Source of the DNA: Saprospiraceae bacterium
GTDB taxonomy: Bacteria; Bacteroidota; Bacteroidia; Chitinophagales; Saprospiraceae
Direction: 5' to 3'
Length of the DNA stretch: 5,998 nucleotides
Assembly (NCBI GenBank): GCA_020630895.1
Contig: JAHDII010000209.1
Location: 1-5,998 of the forward strand
The notes below the pieces were generated by a model, which searched no databases, was not told the origin of the DNA, and saw nothing but the letters and a program-made list of their open reading frames with translations. Positions 1 to 4,755 of this stretch are shown here, piece by piece. Made by a program: the position numbers and the translations under genes. Positions within the stretch are counted from its first letter, which is position 1. Each line of letters opens with the position of its first letter.

Positions 1-2
1 GC

Positions 3-653
3 TTACTTATCTAATTTTAAATTAAAATATTTCCATTCATGATTCCAATATAAATAAAACTCTATGTCATTAAAAGCAATAAAAGAAGATGTATTTTCTA
101 TAGGTTTTATGTCGAAAATATAAGGACTAATGATAGGTTGAGAGAGTGTATTTTTTTTAAGTTTTTTTTCTTCATTCCAATCATTTACTTGAAAATAAGA
201 AATATCTTTATTAATAACTTTTCCTTCAAACTCTTCTATTTTAAAAATATGATTATATTCTTTAGGAATTTTATATTTACCTGAGACAAATTTAAGATCA
301 ATCGCATTATTGGTACCTCTAAAATAATCTTGTTCAAATTTTAATTGCATCGTGCTATCTATTCCTTTTTTAGAAAAAATAAATAAATTATTAATTGTAG
401 TAGGATAACCTTGTGACGCTTTAATCTTTAAATTTTTTTCATTATCTGTTACGTTTATTTTTGATACCGTCCATTTTCCATCTTCTTGAAATTTATTTTC
501 TGTTGGATTTTTCACCTCTAAATCAATATTTTTTTCTTTTTCTCCTTCAAAAATAAAAAAACATTCTTGATACATATATTCATCAGGAATCGTTTGAGCA
601 AAAAAAGTACTAGCATTTAAAACAATAAAAAATAAAAAAAGAATATATTTCAT
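3..653 (-). CDS. exported protein of unknown function (216 aa)
   Basis: I do not recognise the family. The N-terminus is a clear Sec signal peptide: Lys2, a hydrophobic core at about residues 4-15, and a likely cleavage after Ala19 in the F-F-A-Q motif common in Bacteroidota. The mature part of about 197 residues is rich in Lys, Asn, Phe and alternating hydrophobic/polar stretches, which suggests a beta-rich periplasmic or surface protein. It has one cysteine (Cys31) just after the signal peptide and no lipobox, so it is not an obvious lipoprotein. There is no further membrane segment. Its ATG overlaps the TGA of the upstream gene (ATGA, 650-653), so the two are almost certainly co-transcribed and translationally coupled. 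The coding strand carries two A8 runs (opposite 151-158 and 162-169), possible slippage sites. The reading frame and signal peptide make the gene convincing; the function is unknown. Confidence 0.8.
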   Translation of the reverse strand: MKYILFLFFIVLNASTFFAQTIPDEYMYQECFFIFEGEKEKNIDLEVKNPTENKFQEDGKWTVSKINVTDNEKNLKIKASQGYPTTINNLFIFSKKGIDSTMQLKFEQDYFRGTNNAIDLKFVSGKYKIPKEYNHIFKIEEFEGKVINKDISYFQVNDWNEEKKLKKNTLSQPIISPYIFDIKPIENTSSFIAFNDIEFYLYWNHEWKYFNLKLDK

Positions 654-1201
654 TTTAAACTTGATTTTATTTTTTTTCTTAGTAAATAAATTTCTTTAGG
701 AGAAATAATAGTATGTAAAAATATACACGAGCAACCATATATTATATTTTCATATCGATAACTTTTATAATATTTTCCTTTAGTATAATAATCTTCAATA
801 GTAGTTTCTAATCCTCCACAAGAACCCATTCGTTCCATAGGTTCACGGCAATAGTGATGAACTTTCACAATTTTTTCATCATCAAAAAAATATGTTTTAG
901 TATAAGAACGAGATAACAATTGAATAGGAACAGAAATACTATCTTTATTAGCAACAAAATACGTTTCAGATATTTTTATAATTTCTCCTTTATGTTGATA
1001 AATGATATAACCTTGAGTAATTTCATTTTTTAATTTAACCTGAAATATATTTATTGAATCTAGAAATAAACTATCTTGCTTAAAGTTTAAACTTGCATTC
1101 AAATTAAGCATGGCACTATCCTTCTCCGAAAAAGTTGGAACTTGAGCCGAAAGACTACAAAATATTACACTCAAAAAAAGCGTTGAAAAATATTGAAACA
1201 T
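650..1201 (-). CDS. exported cysteine-containing protein of unknown function (183 aa)
   Basis: I do not recognise the family. Residues 1-20 form a Sec signal peptide with a hydrophobic core at about 4-17 and probable cleavage in S-L-S-A-Q. Cys15 lies inside the hydrophobic core without a lipobox, so I do not call a lipoprotein. The mature protein has four cysteines in its C-terminal half: C118, C128 (in G-S-C-G-G), and C157 and C159 (C-S-C). They could form disulfides or a metal site after export. The segments around 64-80 and 100-150, with repeated Y/F-K-G patterns, look like short beta hairpins. It is the first gene of a two-gene minus-strand unit: its TGA overlaps the ATG of the next exported protein by the ATGA arrangement. 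It diverges from the DUF2306 gene across an 85-base gap. No convincing promoter element was found upstream on this strand. Confidence 0.78.
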   Translation of the reverse strand: MFQYFSTLFLSVIFCSLSAQVPTFSEKDSAMLNLNASLNFKQDSLFLDSINIFQVKLKNEITQGYIIYQHKGEIIKISETYFVANKDSISVPIQLLSRSYTKTYFFDDEKIVKVHHYCREPMERMGSCGGLETTIEDYYTKGKYYKSYRYENIIYGCSCIFLHTIISPKEIYLLRKKIKSSLK

Positions 1202-1286
1202 TTAGCATATTTTTACTTACTATATTAGATGCTATTGATTATAGAAAGGTTGTGTTATTTTTAAAGTATGTTTAAAATATTCCATT
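1202..1286. promoter_or_regulatory. divergent intergenic region, weak plus-strand promoter candidate
   Basis: This 85-base gap must hold the promoters of both divergent units. On the plus strand, TATGTTTA at 1267-1274 matches seven of eight positions of the Bacteroidota -7 element TAnnTTTG. It has a TTG at 1250-1252, but the 14-base spacing is shorter than the usual spacing of roughly 19. A start site just after it would leave a leader of only a few bases. On the minus strand I found no good match. The region is very AT-rich, so partial matches by chance are likely. Confidence 0.3.
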
Positions 1287-1961
1287 ATGAATGAAAGTTT
1301 AGAAATCAAACACATTGTAATTGAAATTATAAAAGGAGCATGTTTTTTTATAATGATGGCTTTTTGTTATTTAATGCTAGATTTAACGATACCTTATTTA
1401 ATACCTCCTTTTGCAACAGATATAGAATTTTTAGCCACTAAGCAAGATGTCATTGATCTAGGACATTGGAAATTTTCTTTTTATGTTCATATTGTAGCCA
1501 GTTTTCTAGTTTTATTCTTAGGTGTTTTTCAATTTTCAAAATGGCTGATGAAAAATAAGCCCCTACTACATCGGAATATTGGAAAAATTTATGTTGTTCT
1601 TATTTTATTTATAACTGCTCCCTCAGGATTAATTATGGCATATTATGCGAATGGAGGAATTACTTCTCAATTAGGATTTATTACACAAGCCATTTTATGG
1701 TGGTCATTTACATATTTGGCATATAAAAAAGCAATTAATAAAGATTTAATATCTCATGGAAAATGGATGCTAAGAAGTTATGCCATGACTATGTCTGCCA
1801 TAACATTAAGAGCCGTATCTTTTATAGCAGGTTGGGTAATGATTCCCATTCATTATGAAAAAATATATGCTTTTTCTGCTTGGTCGGGTTGGGGATTTAA
1901 TTTGATTATAGCTGAAATTTTAATTGGATTAGGATTGATACAATATTATTTTAAAAAGTAA
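1287..1961 (+). CDS. DUF2306 family integral membrane protein (224 aa)
   Basis: This looks like a member of the DUF2306 family (PF10067), predicted inner-membrane proteins with no established biochemical role. Hydrophobic segments lie at about residues 11-33, 64-83, 99-119, 129-147, 165-184 and 201-221, so five to six membrane helices are likely. Family-type features, recalled rather than searched, are Y-V-H at 66-68, the L-H-R-x-x-G-K block at 94-100, A-P-S-G-L-I-M-A-Y-Y at 111-120, and the C-terminal H157-G-K-W-M-L-R-S-Y with T-L-R at 173-175. The conserved His and Arg residues at helix ends resemble those of heme- or quinone-associated membrane proteins, but that is only a suggestion. The ATG at 1287 gives the usual family length. 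Four bases after its TAA comes the next gene, so the two form a likely operon. Confidence 0.85.
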   Translation: MNESLEIKHIVIEIIKGACFFIMMAFCYLMLDLTIPYLIPPFATDIEFLATKQDVIDLGHWKFSFYVHIVASFLVLFLGVFQFSKWLMKNKPLLHRNIGKIYVVLILFITAPSGLIMAYYANGGITSQLGFITQAILWWSFTYLAYKKAINKDLISHGKWMLRSYAMTMSAITLRAVSFIAGWVMIPIHYEKIYAFSAWSGWGFNLIIAEILIGLGLIQYYFKK

Positions 1962-1965
1962 AAAA

Positions 1966-2820
1966 ATGAGTAAGGTTTTAATTGTATTATTTTTTTTAGC
2001 AACACCTCTTTTAATTTTTGCAAAAAAAACAAAAGAAGTTTTTTTTCATTCAGGACATCAATATTTTAAAGAAATTATTTTATTTGATGATAACAGTTAT
2101 GAAATGAATTTAGATTCATATACTTGTTCAGCTGATAGTCTTGGAATGAAAAAAAATAAGACTATAAAAACTGTAGGGAAATTTCAAGAAATCAATAAAA
2201 ATTTAATTCTTACTCCTAAATATCAAATTCAAACTACATTTAATGGAAGAGAAATAGTAGAACAAGTAAAATCTCAAACGAAATTAGATACCATATTTTT
2301 TAAAATTATAGAATATCAAAATATAAGATATTTATTTAGAGATAATAATGTAAATATCTTTGAAATCAATCAATATGTTATTCCTAATGATTTTTGGCAA
2401 TTAGCTCTTGAATTTAATAAATCAAAAGGAAAAACATCTAATCAATATGCAATTTTTAGAAGTAAAAATATTCTTTCAAAACAAGAAAAACTTCAGTTAG
2501 ATATTAAGAATAAATTCCCTGAAAAATATAAAAATTTAATATTAGATAATCCAATAAAAGCAAAAGCAACTATCGCTACAAAAAGTATTCCTTCTAATAA
2601 TAATTTTCATAATGAAAAAAATATTTATATGAAATTAAATGTAGGAAAAAAAAGCGGAGTTTATGAAGGATTAATTTTCTTTTCCAAAAACAAAAGAAAA
2701 AGATGTACATTAGTTATTTATAAAGTAATGGATACTGTAAGTTATGGATATATTATTGAGGACAGTTCATCATATTTAAATTGTACAGAATGCAAAACTT
2801 TTTTAACATATAAAAAATAA
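1966..2820 (+). CDS. exported protein of unknown function (284 aa)
   Basis: I do not recognise the family. The first 19 residues are a Sec signal peptide (hydrophobic core 4-18, probable cleavage after Ala19 before K-K). The N-terminal part resembles small lipocalin-like Bacteroidota domains in layout: a strand with D-D-N-S-Y-E-M at 41-47, then G-K-F at 71-73 and L-I-L-T at 80-83, as in the frequent 'G-x-W...L-x-L' pattern. This is a weak inference. Residues about 195-215 are a low-complexity Lys/Ala/Asn linker. Residues 219-268 look like a small beta domain (V-G-K-K-S-G-V-Y-E-G-L followed by strands). The C-terminus carries a C-x-x-C pair (C273, C276); C54 and C247 are the other cysteines. 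It starts 4 bases after the DUF2306 gene, so it is probably co-transcribed with it. Three eight-base homopolymers lie within its first 27 codons. Confidence 0.8.
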   Translation: MSKVLIVLFFLATPLLIFAKKTKEVFFHSGHQYFKEIILFDDNSYEMNLDSYTCSADSLGMKKNKTIKTVGKFQEINKNLILTPKYQIQTTFNGREIVEQVKSQTKLDTIFFKIIEYQNIRYLFRDNNVNIFEINQYVIPNDFWQLALEFNKSKGKTSNQYAIFRSKNILSKQEKLQLDIKNKFPEKYKNLILDNPIKAKATIATKSIPSNNNFHNEKNIYMKLNVGKKSGVYEGLIFFSKNKRKRCTLVIYKVMDTVSYGYIIEDSSSYLNCTECKTFLTYKK

Positions 2821-3017
2821 AATTAATTATTCCTTTGTTCAAAAATAAGAAATTAGAATGTTTTCCATTTTTAATCGACCAACCTAACCACTGCCAACTT
2901 AACTGATAATCAGTTATTTATATTTTTCATCAAAGATTCTAATGCAAAAAAATTACTCAATTATAAAATTAGGCATCCTTTTTGAATTAGGTACTGTACA
3001 TTATAATTATAACTACT
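2821..3017. other. non-coding stretch between two exported-protein genes
   Basis: No credible gene is present. The stretch contains a locally less AT-rich patch (about 2877-2898), a perfect 17-bp palindrome (2900-2916), a poor hairpin at 2853-2874 with a bulge and no clean U-tract, and near the next start two small AT-rich dyads: GTACTGTAC at 2991-2999 and the self-complementary TTATAATTATAA at 3001-3012. AATTAGG occurs twice, 18 bases apart (2967-2973 and 2985-2991). TATATTTT at 2919-2926 is a seven-of-eight match to the -7 element TAnnTTTG. One or more of these probably forms the promoter of the gene at 3018, but none is decisive. Confidence 0.4.
2900..2916. repeat. perfect 17-bp palindrome, operator-like
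   Basis: The sequence TAACTGATAATCAGTTA is two 8-base arms, TAACTGAT and ATCAGTTA, around a single central A, with no mismatch. Arm length and odd-centred symmetry fit the binding site of a dimeric regulator. A short hairpin is unlikely because a single-base loop cannot form. It sits about 100 bases before the start of the gene at 3018 and directly abuts the weak -7-like TATATTTT at 2919-2926. It could also be the worn end of a former mobile element, but no transposase or target duplication is visible. Confidence 0.5.
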
Positions 3018-3395
3018 ATGAATATCTTTATTTTTTTAACAGTTCTTTTTTCAAATACATTATTTCAATCTCCTTCTATAAATGATGAAAAATGTAATAT
3101 TGTCGTATTTTCTGAATTAGAAATAGACATTAATGATGTTAATATTTCTTATCATACAGATTGCCAATTAGAGTTTATTATTATTGAAATCTATGATAAT
3201 TCAGGTAAAAATATCTATAATATAGATAAACATGGTTTGGAATGGGGAGATAAGAAATTATTATTAAAGAAAACAAATCAAAAAGAAAATATGAATAATT
3301 CTTCAAATTCTTTTTACTATGTAACTAAGTATAAATTTATCGGAAACGATAAAACATATAAAGACTCTGGAACAATAAGTAGCATTACATTATAA
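3018..3395 (+). CDS. small exported protein resembling a gliding-motility/T9SS type B C-terminal domain (125 aa)
   Basis: The protein starts with a hydrophobic segment (about residues 2-16), a plausible but untypical signal peptide without the usual A-x-A site. From about residue 50 it follows the layout of the CHU_C / gliding motility-associated C-terminal domain (PF13585, TIGR04131), which sorts proteins through the type IX secretion system. The matching parts are a strand ending in I-E-I-Y-D-N-S-G-K-N-I-Y (56-67, compare the family's I-Y-N-R-W-G-x-x-V-F/Y), then a Trp (W76) in W-G-D where the family has W-D-G, then F-Y-Y-V-T-K-Y (99-105, compare Y-x-Y-x-I-x-Y), and a final D-S-G-T-I-S-S-I (116-123, compare the family's terminal S-G-T-V-T-L-I/V). 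The match is from memory, not a search. Such domains normally end large adhesins; here only about 25-30 residues lie between signal and domain. Cysteines are C26 and C49. The bidirectional terminator follows 80 bases after its stop. Confidence 0.72.
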   Translation: MNIFIFLTVLFSNTLFQSPSINDEKCNIVVFSELEIDINDVNISYHTDCQLEFIIIEIYDNSGKNIYNIDKHGLEWGDKKLLLKKTNQKENMNNSSNSFYYVTKYKFIGNDKTYKDSGTISSITL

Positions 3396-3396
3396 C

Positions 3397-3436
3397 TATG
3401 AGTAAAATTAATTTCTAACTTTATTGATTACTCATA
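3397..3436. repeat. 9-bp inverted repeat just after a stop codon
   Basis: TATGAGTAA at 3397-3405 and TTACTCATA at 3428-3436 are perfect reverse complements separated by 22 bases. The left arm starts one base after the TAA of the gene at 3018-3395. No T-run follows, so it is not a classical terminator. It could form a hairpin in the 3' untranslated part of the mRNA and protect it from exonucleases, or it may be chance in AT-rich DNA. Confidence 0.4.
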
Positions 3437-3475
3437 TAAGATTTAACATTTCAGGAGAATTTAAAAGATATGAAA

Positions 3476-3518
3476 CCATAAAAAAAAGACTGTCTTTTCA
3501 GACAGTCTTTTTTTATGG
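3476..3518. terminator. bidirectional intrinsic terminator between convergent genes
   Basis: A perfect stem, AGACTGTCT (3487-3495) with AGACAGTCT (3500-3508), closes a TTTC tetraloop. It is flanked by an A8 run on the left (3480-3487) and a T7 run on the right (3508-3514), and the symmetry extends further through CCAT (3476-3479) and ATGG (3515-3518). Read on either strand it is a hairpin followed by a U-tract. It lies 80 bases after the stop of the plus-strand gene and 26 bases after the stop of the minus-strand OmpH gene, exactly where a shared terminator is expected. Confidence 0.93.
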
Positions 3519-3544
3519 TAATTAGACTTTATTGAGAATTATTT

Positions 3545-4051
3545 TTATAAAGCTTTTCTTACCAATTCTGTTACATCATCAGAATCTTTAAAATGAATAA
3601 CAATACCTTTGCTAGTATCAAAAATATAGTCATAATTATTTGATTCTGCTACCTTTTTTATTGCACCATTGACTTTATCTATAATAGGCTGATATAATTC
3701 TTGTTGCTTTTTCATAATTGCAGCTTGAGCATCTGCTTCAAACTTTTGAAGTTCTTGTTGTTTGCGCTGAAGATCTAATTCTTTTTGTTGCTGTTGCATA
3801 GGAGAAAGCGTTCCTTCTTGAATTTCTTTCGTCGTTTCAAAATAAAATTTTTCAATTTCTACAGCTTTTGTTTTACCTGCTTCTAATTTTTGTTTTCTAA
3901 AAGTTTCTAACTGACTGTTAGCTGCTTTCATTTCAGGTAAAGAAATCAATAATTCTTCGGCATTTAAATGTCCTACTTTTTGAGCAAAAGATTCATTTGC
4001 AGTATTTATTACTAAAAGTAATATGATAGGTATTAGTTTCAATATTTTCAT
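3545..4051 (-). CDS. ompH: OmpH/Skp family periplasmic chaperone (168 aa)
   Basis: This is an OmpH/Skp-family protein (PF03938). Family members are periplasmic trimers whose coiled-coil tentacles hold unfolded outer-membrane proteins on the way to the BAM complex. From the chosen start, residues 1-23 are a Sec signal peptide (M-K-I-L-K, hydrophobic core 6-15, cleavage S-F-A before Q24). The body begins with K-V-G-H-L-N (25-30), a first strand of the kind expected in Skp. A long Gln/Lys/Glu-rich coiled coil follows (about 45-130, with the Q-Q-Q-Q block at 86-89). The C-terminus returns to the head with Y-D-Y-I-F-D (140-145) and D-S-D-D-V-T (156-161). An ATG 15 codons upstream (4096) is in frame, but I reject it: it would put a charged, non-signal stretch in front, and a good -7 element (4075-4082) lies inside it. 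Many Bacteroidota carry ompH genes next to bamA; here the gene stands alone with its own promoter and terminator. Its client range is inference. Confidence 0.93.
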   Translation of the reverse strand: MKILKLIPIILLLVINTANESFAQKVGHLNAEELLISLPEMKAANSQLETFRKQKLEAGKTKAVEIEKFYFETTKEIQEGTLSPMQQQQKELDLQRKQQELQKFEADAQAAIMKKQQELYQPIIDKVNGAIKKVAESNNYDYIFDTSKGIVIHFKDSDDVTELVRKAL

Positions 4052-4074
4052 AAGATGAATAATTAATTTTACTA

Positions 4075-4082
4075 CAAAGGTA
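4075..4082 (-). promoter_or_regulatory. -7 promoter element for the OmpH/Skp gene
   Basis: Read on the minus strand the bases are TACCTTTG, a full match to the Bacteroidota -7 consensus TAnnTTTG. They end 23 bases before the chosen ATG at 4051, giving a leader of roughly 15-20 bases. The only TTTG upstream is 11 bases away (4094-4097), closer than the usual -33 spacing, so the upstream element is unclear. The position of this motif is the main reason for choosing the shorter OmpH start. Confidence 0.65.
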
Positions 4083-4152
4083 ATCCTCATTGACAAACAT
4101 TTCTATACATTTAATAAAAATTTAACCGTATTAAATAAAAGTTAGTAATAAT

Positions 4153-4160
4153 TAACTTTG
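4153..4160 (+). promoter_or_regulatory. -7 promoter element for the DUF4269 gene
   Basis: TAACTTTG is a full match to the Bacteroidota -7 consensus TAnnTTTG and lies 40 bases before the ATG at 4201. The expected -33 position (about 4131) shows only TTA rather than TTG or TTTG. The predicted leader of about 30-35 bases includes a small AGCA/TGCT dyad (about 4177-4188). The promoter stands back to back with the OmpH promoter, about 70 bases away, so the two could share regulation. Confidence 0.6.
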
Positions 4161-4200
4161 CAGAGGCTTGGGAACAGCAAAAAATGCTTAAAAATAGAAT

Positions 4201-4755
4201 ATGGATTGGACAGATCTTTCATATTTGCAAAATGGAAATGAAAAACAACAGTATGTTTTTACATTGTTACAAGAAACAAATATTATGAATATCCTATCAA
4301 AGTATCAACCAATTGTTGTAGGAACTATTCCTATAGGTTTAGATATAGAAGAAAGTGATATTGATATTATTTGCGAAGCAAAAGATATAAGAGCATTGAA
4401 ACAAAATTTAGAAAAAGAATTTGATACATATCATTCTTTTTCTATACATTTGAAGCCTTATGAAAGTGTTTGTTCGAGTTTCGTTTATAAAAAGTTTAAA
4501 TTTGAAATCTTTGCCGAGAATAAAGAAGTAAAATTTCAAAATGCTTATAGGCATATGCTGATTGAATACAGGATTATAAAATTAGGAGGAACAAAAGTGG
4601 TTCAAAAAATAATGGAGTTAAGGAAAAAAGGGTTAAAAACAGAACCTGCTTTTGCTCGTTTATTAGGTATAAAAGGAAATCCTTATCAGGGGCTTTTGTC
4701 TTATGAAGAAAAATCAGATTTAGTGATTCAAAAAGAATTAGAACTTGTTGAATAA
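4201..4755 (+). CDS. DUF4269 family protein, nucleotidyltransferase-like (184 aa)
   Basis: The protein fits the DUF4269 family (PF14091), which to my knowledge has no established function. It carries a nucleotidyltransferase-type signature: G41-T-I-P-I-G followed after a short loop by S52-D53-I-D55-I, as in the G-[ST]-x(n)-[S/G]-D-x-D motif of pol-beta-like transferases. A candidate third acidic residue is E102 in K-F-E-I-F. The C-terminal half has the family-type blocks Q113-N-A-Y-R-H-M, I121-E-Y-R, G144-L-K-T-E-P-A-F-A (144-152) and N160-P-Y. The protein is soluble, with no signal peptide or membrane segment, so it should act in the cytoplasm. The length agrees with the family. An ATG at 4184 is out of frame, so the start at 4201 is kept. 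The downstream polymerase-like gene overlaps its last codons, suggesting an operon. A transferase reaction, and what it would modify, is inference. Confidence 0.88.
   Translation: MDWTDLSYLQNGNEKQQYVFTLLQETNIMNILSKYQPIVVGTIPIGLDIEESDIDIICEAKDIRALKQNLEKEFDTYHSFSIHLKPYESVCSSFVYKKFKFEIFAENKEVKFQNAYRHMLIEYRIIKLGGTKVVQKIMELRKKGLKTEPAFARLLGIKGNPYQGLLSYEEKSDLVIQKELELVE

Noticed and set aside
2853..2874. Possible terminator hairpin after the exported-protein gene
   Set aside because: The stem has a bulge and a wobble pair, and the T bases are part of the stem rather than a following U-tract. Evidence is too weak to list as a terminator.
2942..3085. Short plus-strand frame (about 47 codons) beginning ATG-CAA-AAA
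   Set aside because: It overlaps the start of the better-supported gene at 3018 in another frame. Its product is a low-complexity Tyr/Asn/Phe string of the kind expected by chance in AT-rich DNA.
3398..3418. Tiny frame ATG-AGT-AAA... directly after the stop of the gene at 3018-3395
   Set aside because: It ends after six codons and its start lies in an inverted repeat arm; there is no reason to think it is translated.
4052..4096. Longer OmpH start with 15 extra codons
   Set aside because: It would precede a normal signal peptide with a non-signal stretch and would contain the -7 promoter element within the coding part.
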